NCBI GenBank assembly: GCA_951635545.1
Contig: OX620685.1
Coordinates: 2,728,001-2,792,000, forward strand
DNA from: CAG-873 sp910578365
GTDB lineage: Bacteria; Bacteroidota; Bacteroidia; Bacteroidales; Muribaculaceae
Length of the DNA stretch: 64,000 bases
Direction of reading: 5' to 3'
The notes beneath the pieces are model-generated. The model ran no database searches. It was given only the letters and a program-made list of their open reading frames with translations, and was not told the DNA's origin. The position numbers and the translations under genes were made by a program. Below are positions 1-8,455 of the stretch, in pieces (position 1 is the stretch's first letter; every line of letters starts with the position of its first letter).

Positions 1-418
1 ATACGCCGTATAGAAATTTGCTGCTGTAAAGCAGAGTGTCGAGCATTGGTATCCACGGATGTACGGGCCGTGGGTATATCCATGGAAGCAGGGTGATGAG
101 CACTGCTATGTCGACCACCCATTTGAGTATCTTGGTCTGGCTTACGGTCTGCCGGTAGTTGAGCAGCAGGTTGTAGGCGATGTTGAATATGAATATACCC
201 TGCACCACGCGCAGGAAGGCGCGCAGGTGCAGGGCTTGTGTAGGCTGGAGGTCAAAGCCAGCGAATATTATCAATGTGGTAATGCAGAATACCGCCATTA
301 CCATTGTAATTATGCCGAGCGCTCCCGATATCAGCCTGATATTGGCTATGAAATGCTGTATAAAGCGCATATAGCGGTAGCTATAGAGCCTTAAGCGGTA
401 ACGTAAACGCTCGAACAT
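1..418 (-). CDS. N-terminal part of a TrkH-like potassium uptake membrane protein (runs off the window)
   Basis: Reading the minus strand from the ATG at 418 gives an open frame to the window edge (139 codons); an in-frame stop at 439-437 fixes this ATG as the first possible start. The protein opens with MFERLRYRLRLYSYRYMRF and has at least three hydrophobic segments separated by short basic loops. It reaches a motif resembling LLPWIYPRPVHPWIPML that I associate with the extra N-terminal region of Bacteroidetes TrkH-type K+ transporters. The conserved TrkH pore loops would lie beyond the edge, so the family call rests on this N-terminal pattern only. It is followed on the same strand by nothing in view; the DUF4923 gene lies 34 bp upstream. 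Confidence 0.5.
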   Translation of the reverse strand, partial: MFERLRYRLRLYSYRYMRFIQHFIANIRLISGALGIITMVMAVFCITTLIIFAGFDLQPTQALHLRAFLRVVQGIFIFNIAYNLLLNYRQTVSQTKILKWVVDIAVLITLLPWIYPRPVHPWIPMLDTLLYSSKFLYGV

Positions 419-452
419 GGCAGGTGCTGCAGGCGATTAGTCGGGGTGGGGC

Positions 453-1121
453 TCAGGTAGTGGCGCGCGACAATTTGAAGCCGGCATATAGTCCGTCGTA
501 CGATTCCAGCAGCTGCACCATTGACTGCACGGTACTGTTGCCCGAAAGCTGCGACACGGTCTTGATAATCTTTATCAGGCCCGAAACATCGAAGGTAAGG
601 CTCAGTGTGTTCACAGCCAGAGTGGCTCGGGTGCTGATTTTGCCTATGTTGATTTTGTTGAACGCCTTGAAGTTAAAAATCAGGTAGCCATTCTCGCCTT
701 TTTCGATTGTGCCTGTGAGAGTGCCGCGTTTGAGCTGAATGCTGAAATTGCCTTCTTTGTCGGCTGTGAACTGCAGGTTGGTGAGTCCGGCTTTCTGATA
801 GTAGGGTTCGAGTTTCTGCTCTATGGTTGCCGAAGCGGCAGCTCCGCCAATTTTCTGCAGGGCGTTATCGCTGGCGAAGTCCACTGCCGGACTTACATAT
901 TTCCATTCGCCTTCAAGTTGCGAGGGGTCTACGTCCTTGTCGGAAATAAGGTTGCCTACGATGCCGCCTATGATATTGCCGAGCTTGTTGTCATTGCCGT
1001 CGGATTCTGACGATGAGCCACCGCCAAAGAGCCCTTTGAGGTCGAATGCAGCGGCGCTGAGATTTGTCAGCGCAAGTGCTACGGCCAGAATGATAAAATG
1101 TCGTGATAAGGATAATTTCAT
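453..1121 (-). CDS. DUF4923 family exported protein
   Basis: A 222-residue protein with a clear Sec signal peptide (about residues 1-25, ending in AAA-F). A Gly/Ser/Asp-rich stretch follows (FGGGSSSESDGNDNK) and then a lipocalin-like beta-rich domain with the motif QLEGEWKYVSPAVDF near residue 70. This matches the Bacteroidales DUF4923 (lipocalin-like) family; the molecular role is not known. It lies 13 bp downstream of the CapD-like gene on the same strand, so the two may be cotranscribed. A periplasmic or lipid-associated location is inferred from the signal peptide. Confidence 0.75.
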   Translation of the reverse strand: MKLSLSRHFIILAVALALTNLSAAAFDLKGLFGGGSSSESDGNDNKLGNIIGGIVGNLISDKDVDPSQLEGEWKYVSPAVDFASDNALQKIGGAAASATIEQKLEPYYQKAGLTNLQFTADKEGNFSIQLKRGTLTGTIEKGENGYLIFNFKAFNKINIGKISTRATLAVNTLSLTFDVSGLIKIIKTVSQLSGNSTVQSMVQLLESYDGLYAGFKLSRATT

Positions 1122-1134
1122 ATTTTTTCTATGT

Positions 1135-3141
1135 CTATGGAATGCAGGCTTCGTGAAGGTTGTATGCCGCGTTTTCGTCCTGGTCTTTGAGGCGTTTGTC
1201 TATTTGCTCGAATATAGAGTTGTTCGACTTGAATTCAGGCACGATGTGCTTCATTTCCTCTACAAGTTTCAGGCGGCTACCGTCGTCGACACACTGGCGG
1301 AGTCCTTTCAGGTGTTCAAGCACATCGTTGTACTCGTATATGCGCACTTTGGCAATCATAATCTTTTTGTGTCGGGTGGCAATGGTGGTTTCGCGGTCGT
1401 TGAGCAGCTCTTCGTACAGTTTCTCGCCGGGACGCAGACCGGTTTCTATAATCTGTATATCCACATCTGGTCGCAGGCCGGCGAGTTTAATCATGCGCCG
1501 GGCGAGGTCGTAGATTTTTACGGGCTGACCCATGTCGAAGATGTATATCTCTCCGCCGTTGCCCATGCAGCCGGCTTCAAGTACCAGCGAGCAGGCCTCG
1601 GGTATGGTCATAAAGTAGCGGATAATGTCTTTATGTGTCACAGTCAGAGGTCCGCCTTCTTCAATCTGGCGGCGGAACAGCGGAATTACCGAGCCGTTTG
1701 AGCCGAGTACGTTGCCGAATCGGGTGGTGATGAACTGAGTTGAGCGACCGTCGACGTTTTTGCGCAGGTGGTAGAAGAGCGACTGCACGTATATTTCGGC
1801 GATGCGCTTCGACGCGCCCATCACATTGGTGGGATTCACAGCCTTGTCGGTGCTCACCATCACAAATTTCTCGACATTGTATTTCACCGAGAGGTCGGCT
1901 ATGTTTTTGGTGCCGAACACATTGGTCAGGACAGCCTCGCACGGGTTGCGCTCCATCATGGGCACATGCTTGTAGGCAGCCGCGTGGAATACATAGCGTG
2001 GACGGAATGCGCGGAATGCCAGTTCCATGCGCACCGAGTTCGCCACGTCGCCTATAAACAGATGTATAGTGGCCTTGGGGAATGCGGCTTCCATCTGCAG
2101 CTGCAAATCATGCATGGGTGTTTCGGCCTGGTCGACGAGTACAATCTCGCTGGCGCCGAGAGCGGCTACCTGATTCACGATTTCGCTGCCTATTGAGCCG
2201 GCGGCGCCGGTAATCATTACCACCTGGTTGGTGATTATGTCTTTGATTGAGCTTTTTTCTGTTTTGATGGGTTCGCGTCCCAGCAGGTCCTCGATGCGGA
2301 TATTCTGGACATGTGTCGACAGGCGGGGCTGGTTGTCGTCGTTGGTGTCGAATTCCTCAATCTGGTTCATCATCAGCAGATGGATGTTGTTGTTGAGGAA
2401 GGTATCGGCCAGACCGCTGCGCATAAGTTCAATCTGCGATGCCAGGAATATAAGAGTGTCGCAGCGGTATTTTGCGAATATCTCTGTGATATCGGCTTCG
2501 GAGTAGTTCTCCACGGGTATGCCGTTGAGCGAATTTTCATGTCTTTTGCTGTCAAGGCTCAGCAGGGCCACGGGCTTGAATCGGCCTTCGACCTCGATTT
2601 TCAGAGCTGAGGCAAGCACAAAGGAGTTTATGCTTGAGCCGAGCATGATTACGCGAGTGCGTTTTTTGTCGATTGCAGTTATTGATGTGTAAAGGTATTT
2701 GATGAGCAGTCTTGTCATAACCATCAGCGAGAAGCTGAATACTGCTATGATAAACATGTTCCATACGCTGAAGTATGTGTATCCTATGATATCCGACATT
2801 ACCAGCGAGCTCAGTATCAGCAGCAGCGATGAACTGCCGATGAGCAATACTATGCGGTACACATCTTCAATCACCGACAGGCGGACTATGTACTGGTTGG
2901 TTTTGAACGCCACGCACAATATTGCATACACGGCGGTTACGATCAGAGTCTTGGCAGATGCTGAGTATATCCATCCGGATTCCATACCGGTGGGGTGGGA
3001 ATTGAAACTGAAAGTAATGATGCTGCTGAGCAGAACTACCAATACGTCGGCCATAAAGACCATCCATCTTGGGCTTGGCGCGTCGATAAAAGTATGCGCG
3101 AGCCTGGAGTTTGAGATGAATTTAAGAAGTTTGTGTTTCAT
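1135..3141 (-). CDS. Membrane-anchored nucleoside-diphosphate sugar 4,6-dehydratase/epimerase, CapD/WbpM type
   Basis: 668 residues, the usual length for the long WbpM/CapD group. Four predicted membrane helices occupy about residues 27-150, followed by a CoA-binding-like Rossmann region (VIMLGSSINSF). The catalytic SDR domain starts at about residue 310 with the NAD motif TGAAGSIGSE. The sequence VSTDKAVNPTNVMGASKR carries the Ser-Met-Lys arrangement of this subfamily, which lacks the usual SDR tyrosine. FHAAAYKHVPMME is also typical. Family members make UDP-4-keto-6-deoxy-HexNAc precursors for capsule, O-antigen or glycoprotein glycans at the inner membrane. No other polysaccharide genes are visible; the upstream side is cut by IS3 copy 1, which sits 84 bp before the start codon and could affect expression. 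Confidence 0.88.
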   Translation of the reverse strand: MKHKLLKFISNSRLAHTFIDAPSPRWMVFMADVLVVLLSSIITFSFNSHPTGMESGWIYSASAKTLIVTAVYAILCVAFKTNQYIVRLSVIEDVYRIVLLIGSSSLLLILSSLVMSDIIGYTYFSVWNMFIIAVFSFSLMVMTRLLIKYLYTSITAIDKKRTRVIMLGSSINSFVLASALKIEVEGRFKPVALLSLDSKRHENSLNGIPVENYSEADITEIFAKYRCDTLIFLASQIELMRSGLADTFLNNNIHLLMMNQIEEFDTNDDNQPRLSTHVQNIRIEDLLGREPIKTEKSSIKDIITNQVVMITGAAGSIGSEIVNQVAALGASEIVLVDQAETPMHDLQLQMEAAFPKATIHLFIGDVANSVRMELAFRAFRPRYVFHAAAYKHVPMMERNPCEAVLTNVFGTKNIADLSVKYNVEKFVMVSTDKAVNPTNVMGASKRIAEIYVQSLFYHLRKNVDGRSTQFITTRFGNVLGSNGSVIPLFRRQIEEGGPLTVTHKDIIRYFMTIPEACSLVLEAGCMGNGGEIYIFDMGQPVKIYDLARRMIKLAGLRPDVDIQIIETGLRPGEKLYEELLNDRETTIATRHKKIMIAKVRIYEYNDVLEHLKGLRQCVDDGSRLKLVEEMKHIVPEFKSNNSIFEQIDKRLKDQDENAAYNLHEACIP

Positions 3142-3275
3142 ATATTATTGTCCAGGATAAATCTCAACTTTCTGCGAGGTTAAATTTTAATTTTATGTAA
3201 ATGCAATTCCGATATAGAAATCTAATGTCTAGTCCGGAAAAGTGTTGACCGTCAGATTCAACATTTTTTAGTAAA

Positions 3276-3776
3276 ATGTGTGAAGAAAACAAAAAATTCT
3301 GGGACGAATCTCAGATTTCGGCAATCAATGCCTGGCACAGCAGCGGAAAAAGTTTCAGTCAGATTGACGAGGAATACAATTTTGCGGTCGGGACATTGTT
3401 TACAATAGTAAATGCAATCCCGGACTATCGCGGCACACGGTCAAGCATCAGCAAATGGCTGCGCCGCATGACGGGAGCATTAATTCCCGGCTCCGGATGC
3501 CGGACAACAAAGGCCATATCGTCCCTGGCAACTCCGGCACAAACGACAAAAAAGAAAGGAATGACAAAGAAAACCTCTCCCACTACCAGGCTCACGGATA
3601 CCGAGCAGACCATACTGGATCTAACACGCAAGTTAAACGCCGCCACCAGAAAGATAGAGAAACTGGAGGCTGACAGGAAAAAGGCAGAGCTGCGTGAAGA
3701 GTTCCAGAGTGGTGTCATCGCCGAATACAAGAAGCTTGTAAAGCCTGCGCAGTCAAAAAAATCAACTACCAAGTAG
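3276..3776 (+). CDS. IS3-family transposase OrfA (copy 1)
   Basis: 166 residues. The N-terminal half is a helix-turn-helix region (WDESQISAINAWHSSGKSFSQID) that should recognise the IS ends. The C-terminal half is a predicted leucine-zipper/coiled coil (about residues 105-155) used in OrfA/OrfAB multimerisation. The final codons contain the A7 slippery run that would shift translation into orfB. The same protein is encoded in copies 2 and 3. Confidence 0.88.
   Translation: MCEENKKFWDESQISAINAWHSSGKSFSQIDEEYNFAVGTLFTIVNAIPDYRGTRSSISKWLRRMTGALIPGSGCRTTKAISSLATPAQTTKKKGMTKKTSPTTRLTDTEQTILDLTRKLNAATRKIEKLEADRKKAELREEFQSGVIAEYKKLVKPAQSKKSTTK
3755..3761 (+). other. Programmed -1 frameshift site of IS3 copy 1
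   Basis: Seven consecutive A residues are read in the orfA frame as TC[A AAA AAA] T, the canonical A_AAA_AAA heptamer. A -1 slip continues as ATC AAC TAC CAA GTA GCC ATG CGC, which is the orfB frame. This would give an OrfAB fusion transposase, as in other IS3 elements. The same run is present in copies 2 and 3. Function is inferred from position and sequence. Confidence 0.75.
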
Positions 3777-3778
3777 CC

Positions 3779-4660
3779 ATGCGCTTGCGCATGTCCCGTG
3801 ACCTGAGTGTCAGCGAGGCATGCGGGTTGCTTGGGGTGACTAAACAAGCGTGGTATGCCTTTTTCAAAAGGTCGTTCAAGGATGCCATTGACGAAGACCG
3901 CATCCTGGAATGCGTTCGCTCGATACGAGAGGATCTTCCGGCACTCGGAGTCAGAAAGATGAAGGACAGGTTACGTAAGGAGTTCTGTCTCGACATAGGC
4001 CGTGACCGCCTGTTCGATATCATGAACAGGCATAATCTTCTGATACGTCCCCGAGTCCGCAGGACAAGGACAACCTTCTCCGATCACGGAATGAAGGTCT
4101 ATCCGGATCTACGGAAAGACTTCGCGCCTGATGACATAAACCAGTTGTGGGTAAGCGACATAACATATATATGGCTTCCTGATCAGAATACATTTTACTA
4201 TCTGTTTCTGATTACGGATGCCTATTCGAAGAAAATAGTGGGATGGGAGATTGCCGATAACATGCGGCATGAGAACGCCATGACGGCATTGAAGATGGCT
4301 TTCAGGCAATGCAGGAGAGGTCAGCATCCCATACACCACTCGGACAAGGGACTTCAGTATTGTGCCAAACCCTACGTGGAAATGCTTCGTAGACGCCACG
4401 CCCGAATCAGCATGACGGAAGGGCACGACCCACGTAACAACGGAATTGCCGAAAGGGTAAACGGCATACTTAAAGAGGAGTTTCTGAAGCATATGGACGT
4501 AAGGAAGGACAACATACGGCAGGTGCTGGAGGATGTAATCAACACTTACCATACCCGCCGACCGCACCTCAGTCTCGGCATGCTGACTCCCGATGAAGTG
4601 CATCGCGGAGCGGTACCCGGACGTAAGCTCTGGAAAAAATATCACGGCTCTTTCATTTAA
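3779..4660 (+). CDS. IS3-family transposase OrfB, DDE integrase domain (copy 1, altered C-terminus)
   Basis: 293 residues. An N-terminal HTH_21-like region (residues 1-90) precedes an rve/DDE domain. The acidic residues are visible in LWVSDITYIW, HHSDKGLQY and NGIAERVNGILKEEF, giving the D-D-(35)-E order. In copies 2 and 3 the protein ends WKKYYLKSA. Here the MITE inserts after WKKY, and its terminal repeat supplies the tail HGSFI and a stop. The length is unchanged and the catalytic domain is intact, so this copy could still be active. Confidence 0.88.
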   Translation: MRLRMSRDLSVSEACGLLGVTKQAWYAFFKRSFKDAIDEDRILECVRSIREDLPALGVRKMKDRLRKEFCLDIGRDRLFDIMNRHNLLIRPRVRRTRTTFSDHGMKVYPDLRKDFAPDDINQLWVSDITYIWLPDQNTFYYLFLITDAYSKKIVGWEIADNMRHENAMTALKMAFRQCRRGQHPIHHSDKGLQYCAKPYVEMLRRRHARISMTEGHDPRNNGIAERVNGILKEEFLKHMDVRKDNIRQVLEDVINTYHTRRPHLSLGMLTPDEVHRGAVPGRKLWKKYHGSFI

Positions 4661-4820
4661 CTTTGATGCTACAATGCGCCACTGTTAATCAAGTAGTTAT
4701 ATGTAGCAGTTTCGCAATGGCTGTATTAATCTCATTTTGGATAAAAGGGTTAATGGCTTTTAACTAACTATAAGTCATGCACTTTGAAAATTCAAAGCAT
4801 TTTTAAATGAAAGAGCCGTG
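4643..4820. mobile_element. 178-bp MITE with ISAs1-type terminal repeats, inserted in IS3 orfB
   Basis: It begins CACGGCTCTTTCATTTAA and ends with the exact 18-bp inverse complement. It is flanked by a perfect 10-bp duplication gaaaaaatat (4633-4642 and 4821-4830); the intact target is seen in IS3 copies 2 and 3. The same 18-bp termini bound the ISAs1-family elements at 53535-55069 and 60067-61601, and the right end at 25851. The interior is AT-rich, non-coding and unrelated to the ISAs1 transposase gene. I infer that the ISAs1 transposase mobilises it. Confidence 0.9.
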
Positions 4821-5257
4821 GAAAAAATATTACCTGAAATCTGCATGAGTCAAGATTTTTCAGTACTTTTGCATACCCCAACCGACGGGACTGACGGTGA
4901 TTGCACTGCAAGTCTCAAAAATCCCCGGGGCATCGAGCCCCGGAGGATTTTACCCCAACCTCGGGGATCTCAGGCTCATACCTGCATGTCTCCACAGTCT
5001 TCGGACTGTTTAACATTCATTCATAATCTCAAACCCTCTGACCCGTCAATATTTTTCAGGACGCCACATAATGACTTATGTTGCAATTATGCTTTGCAAA
5101 GTTACATGATTTTAACCGATTATGCAACCAAGCAACGGTAAAAAATGCTGTAGAACACTTTTTTTCGCTGCTTTGGCTGTTTTTGAGTCTAAAAGGATGT
5201 GTGTTCGGAGAAAAATTACTAACTTTACAAAAAATTGTAAAACCGCATTATCACAGT

Positions 5258-6007
5258 ATGCAAAGAATATTACGGGCTGTAGTGCTTGCAGCTATGCTAC
5301 TGGCATCGGTGGCTGTTCCACAGGCATTGCAGGCACAGGAAGAATTCCGGCGCAACCTCGAGCAAATAGCATTTGTGCCCAAAGGGCAGTGGATTACCGG
5401 CGTGAGTGTCAGCTACTCTCAGTCATCGCAGGATAATTATCAGTTTTTTGTAGTAGAGAATCTTTCGGGCAACACTTATACTTTTAAGGTAAGCCCCATG
5501 GTGATGTTCGCCTTTAAGGAAAACCTCGCGGCGGGCGGTCGCTTTGCTTATTCGCGCCAGCGTACAAAGCTTGATGCCGCACGTGTAGTGATTGATTCCG
5601 AAACGGACTATAATGTCGACAATCTCTACTCCATAAGCCATAACTTCTATGGTACTGCGGCTTTCCGAAACTATATCAGCCTTGGCCACAGCACTCGTTT
5701 CGGACTTTTTAATGAGGTGCAGATGCAGTTTGGCGGTGGCGAATCCAAGCTGTGCAACGGCAGCGGCCTTGACTTTACGGGTACGTTCGAGCGTTCGTTT
5801 TCGCTCGATGTCGGTCTGGCTCCGGGCATGGCAGTGTTTCTGAGCAATTATTCGGCCCTGGAAGTGAATGTGGGTGTGCTTGGTTTCAGCTATCAGCGCA
5901 CACGCTCCACTACCGACCGCATATATGTGGCCGAACGCAACCATAAGTCCGCCAATTTCAAAATCAATCTCTTTTCAATAACCTTCGGAGTTTCATTCTA
6001 TATCTGA
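5258..6007 (+). CDS. Predicted outer-membrane beta-barrel protein, first gene of a four-gene operon
   Basis: I start at the ATG at 5258, which gives a good Sec signal peptide (MQRILRAVVLAAMLLASV...ALQAQ). Earlier in-frame ATGs read through the IS3 end and the promoter region. The mature protein (about 222 residues) consists of alternating amphipathic strands and ends in FGVSFYI, a typical beta-barrel C-terminus. A TAACTTTA box at 5220-5227, about 30 bp before the start, is a weak candidate -7 element. The stop overlaps the next start (TGATG), implying translational coupling. The next gene is a diverged paralogue: both open with a FxPKGxW motif and share the same strand pattern. Function is unknown. 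Confidence 0.7.
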   Translation: MQRILRAVVLAAMLLASVAVPQALQAQEEFRRNLEQIAFVPKGQWITGVSVSYSQSSQDNYQFFVVENLSGNTYTFKVSPMVMFAFKENLAAGGRFAYSRQRTKLDAARVVIDSETDYNVDNLYSISHNFYGTAAFRNYISLGHSTRFGLFNEVQMQFGGGESKLCNGSGLDFTGTFERSFSLDVGLAPGMAVFLSNYSALEVNVGVLGFSYQRTRSTTDRIYVAERNHKSANFKINLFSITFGVSFYI

Positions 6008-6879
6008 TGAAAGCCAAACACTATATTGTATTAATAGTATTTTGGGTCACGCTGCTTTCGGGCTCGGTGCCGGCAGCGGTGGCCCAGACCATCGTGCGCA
6101 AGAAAGAACTCGCTTCCGATACTGTAGCGCTGTCAGCCCGCATCCTTTCGGAGAAGGTGATTGTAAACGGCGATACGGTGAGCATGGTGATTCCGCAACG
6201 CAATTTTGGCCGCTACGACCGCGGTCTGTTCAACTACCTGTTCATCCCCAAGGGGGAATGGGCCTTTGGTCTTACTGCCTCGTACGGCGAACTCAACACC
6301 GAAGATATACAGGTGCTGGGCATACTTAAAGACCTTGATTTCAAAGGTAAGATTTACTCCATAAAACCGTCGGTGTCGTACTTTGTGGCTTCAAACCAGT
6401 CGGTAGGTCTGAAATTCAACTATTCGCGTGGTATAGGCGACCTTGACAATCTCGGTGTTGACTTTTCCGAAGATCTCAATTTCTCGATTTCCGATGTCAG
6501 CTACTACACTCAGTCGTACGCTATTTCGGCATTTTACCGCAACTATGTCGGTTTGGGACTCGACAAGCGCTTTGCGGTGTTCAACGAGGTCGACCTTGCA
6601 TTTTCGGGCGGTTCATCGCGCTTCAAGCGTATCTACGACGGCGCTCCGCGCGACACCCGCACAATAATCACCGAGGCCTCGCTCAACTTCTCGCCGGGTT
6701 TGTGCGTGTTTATTCAGGACCATGTGTCGTTTAATATTTCGTTCGGTGTGTTCGGCCTGAAGCTGCGCAAGGAACACCAGACCACCGACGGGGTAGAGGA
6801 GGGCAGCCGCTTTACCTCGGGCGCGAATTTCCGCTTCAATATCTTTAATATAGCCTTTGGCTTGATGGTAGTGATATGA
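6007..6879 (+). CDS. Predicted outer-membrane beta-barrel protein, paralogue of the preceding gene
   Basis: 290 residues with a signal peptide ending near AVAQT. The body carries the same features as its neighbour: LFIPKGEWAFGLTASYGEL near residue 80, a central LSF.R.YVGLG-like repeat, and a C-terminal FNIFNIAFGLMVVI barrel strand. It overlaps the upstream stop by one base and overlaps the downstream PCMD gene by 4 bp (ATGA). The pair looks like a tandem duplication. A role in the outer membrane is inferred only from signal peptide and strand pattern. Confidence 0.68.
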   Translation: MKAKHYIVLIVFWVTLLSGSVPAAVAQTIVRKKELASDTVALSARILSEKVIVNGDTVSMVIPQRNFGRYDRGLFNYLFIPKGEWAFGLTASYGELNTEDIQVLGILKDLDFKGKIYSIKPSVSYFVASNQSVGLKFNYSRGIGDLDNLGVDFSEDLNFSISDVSYYTQSYAISAFYRNYVGLGLDKRFAVFNEVDLAFSGGSSRFKRIYDGAPRDTRTIITEASLNFSPGLCVFIQDHVSFNISFGVFGLKLRKEHQTTDGVEEGSRFTSGANFRFNIFNIAFGLMVVI

Positions 6880-8447
6880 TGAAATCAGTAGCTATACACA
6901 CTATTATATATCTGGTTGCCGCGATGGCGCTGGGTTCGTGTCTGAAAGACGATATACCTTATCCGCATATACAGGCCAACTTCCGCAACATAGAAGCGGA
7001 AGGTGTTACTGCAGGTCCGGTAATCGACTCCATAAACCGTACGGTGACTTTGACTTTCCCCGAAACGGCAAATATATATAATGTCGACGTCACTGCCTAT
7101 ACCCTTACTCCCGGGGCATATATAGTGGGCGACAGCATCACGGGAGGCATCGACCTGTCGCAGCCGCGGAAGGTGACCTTGCGCCTGTATCAGGACTACG
7201 ACTGGACCATAAGCGCCAGCCGTTCTGTGGAGCGATACTTTAGCGTTGCCTCGCAGATTGGCGCTACGGAAATAGATGTGCCGGGCCGACGGGTATTGCT
7301 GTCGGTTTCGTCGAAAGCAAATCTTGCCGCCATAGAGGTGCTGAGCTGCAAACTCGGCCCTGAAGGTTCAACCATGACTCCGGAACTGCGGGGCCGAACT
7401 GTCGACTTTACCCGACCGCTGGAAGTGGAAGTCGACGACTGGGGGCACAGTTCCATCTGGACAATTTATGTGTCGACTACCGATGCGTCGGTTACCACAG
7501 CATCGGTCGACCCGTGGACAATGGTAGCCTGGGTGTACGGCGAGGCCGAGTCGGGCCGTACCAACGGTTTCGAATACCGTCTGAAGGGCGATACTCAGTG
7601 GATTCGTGTGCCGCAGTCCGATGTAGTGGAGCAAGGCGGCAGTTTCCATGTATGTCTGAAACACCTTTCGCCGCAGACCGACTATGAAGTACGCGCTTAC
7701 TCCAACGAGGAGTACGGCGAGGTACTCGAATTCACTACCGGCAGCGTGCTGCAGGTACCCAACAACACCCTCGACTCCTGGTGGCTCGACGGCAAAGTGT
7801 GGAATCCCTGGCCGGAAGGTGGCGAACAATACTGGGATACAGGCAATAAAGGCGCCACTACACTGGGCCCGTCGAACTCCATACCTACCGACGACACCAG
7901 CAGCGGCACAGGCTGGGCGGCTGAGCTTCAGACCAAATTCGTGGGCATAGGCATGATTGGCAAACTGGCCGCCGGAAACCTGTTTGTAGGACGCTACGTG
8001 CGCACCGACGGAACCAACGGCATTCTCAGCTTCGGCCGCGAGTTTGCCGAACGCCCCACCAAAATGCGCGGATACCTGAAATACAAGACAGCGCCTATAA
8101 GCAGCACCACAGCAGGCTTTGAGTCGATGAAGGGACAGCCCGACACATGTATTATATGGTGTGCGCTTATTGACCAGGCCGAGCCGCTCGAAATACGTAC
8201 CAACCCGTCCAACCGCCAGGTGTTCGAACCCGATGCTGACTATGTGGTGGCATACGGCAAAGTGCAATATGGCGAAAATATAGACCAATGGATACCCTTT
8301 GAGTTCGAACTCGACTATAAATCCACATCGCGCGTGCCACGTTATGTGATTATCACAGCGTCGGCAAGCAAATACGGTGACTATTTCACCGGCGGCGACG
8401 GAGCCGTGCTGTACGTCGACGACTTTTTGTTTGAATACGATTATTAA
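6876..8447 (+). CDS. PCMD domain-containing lipoprotein
   Basis: 523 residues. The lipoprotein signal ends MALGSC, so Cys at about residue 22 is probably lipidated. Two Ig-like/DUF-type beta domains (about residues 35-200) and a fibronectin-like segment (SPQTDYEVRAYSNEEYG) follow. The C-terminal 240 residues resemble the putative carbohydrate metabolism domain: NTLDSWWLDGKVWNPWPEGG, then WDTGNKGATTLGPSNS, and the end VLYVDDFLFEYDY. Family members are surface lipoproteins of Bacteroidetes, often near glycan-use or fimbria-like loci; the ligand is unknown. ATG codons at 6876 and 6879 are both possible starts. It is the third gene of the operon. Confidence 0.78.
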   Translation: MMKSVAIHTIIYLVAAMALGSCLKDDIPYPHIQANFRNIEAEGVTAGPVIDSINRTVTLTFPETANIYNVDVTAYTLTPGAYIVGDSITGGIDLSQPRKVTLRLYQDYDWTISASRSVERYFSVASQIGATEIDVPGRRVLLSVSSKANLAAIEVLSCKLGPEGSTMTPELRGRTVDFTRPLEVEVDDWGHSSIWTIYVSTTDASVTTASVDPWTMVAWVYGEAESGRTNGFEYRLKGDTQWIRVPQSDVVEQGGSFHVCLKHLSPQTDYEVRAYSNEEYGEVLEFTTGSVLQVPNNTLDSWWLDGKVWNPWPEGGEQYWDTGNKGATTLGPSNSIPTDDTSSGTGWAAELQTKFVGIGMIGKLAAGNLFVGRYVRTDGTNGILSFGREFAERPTKMRGYLKYKTAPISSTTAGFESMKGQPDTCIIWCALIDQAEPLEIRTNPSNRQVFEPDADYVVAYGKVQYGENIDQWIPFEFELDYKSTSRVPRYVIITASASKYGDYFTGGDGAVLYVDDFLFEYDY

Positions 8448-8455
8448 ACAGATAT

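Larger units (their letters stand above)
3226..5068 (+). mobile_element. IS3-family element, copy 1 (1655 bp plus a 188-bp MITE insertion)
   Basis: The left end is TGTCTAGTCCGGAAAAGTG and the right end, read inward, is TGTGGCGTCCTGAAAAATA; these are imperfect inverted repeats of about 31 bp. The 3-bp target duplication is taa (3223-3225 and 5069-5071). Two further copies lie at 21086-22740 and 44404-46058, both 1655 bp. Copy 1 is longer only because a 178-bp MITE and its 10-bp target duplication are inserted at the end of orfB. All three copies share a roughly 200-bp non-coding 3' part with two strong hairpins, ccggggc/gccccgg and acagtc-ttcg-gactgt. Confidence 0.93.

Noticed and set aside
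4842..5141. Possible small protein (MSQDFSVLLHTPTDG...) in the IS3 3' tail, repeated in all three copies
   Set aside because: It runs over hairpins and beyond the IS end, ends differently in each copy and lacks protein-like composition.
5078..5257. Longer N-terminus for the first beta-barrel gene
   Set aside because: It would extend through the candidate promoter towards the IS3 end and bury the signal peptide.
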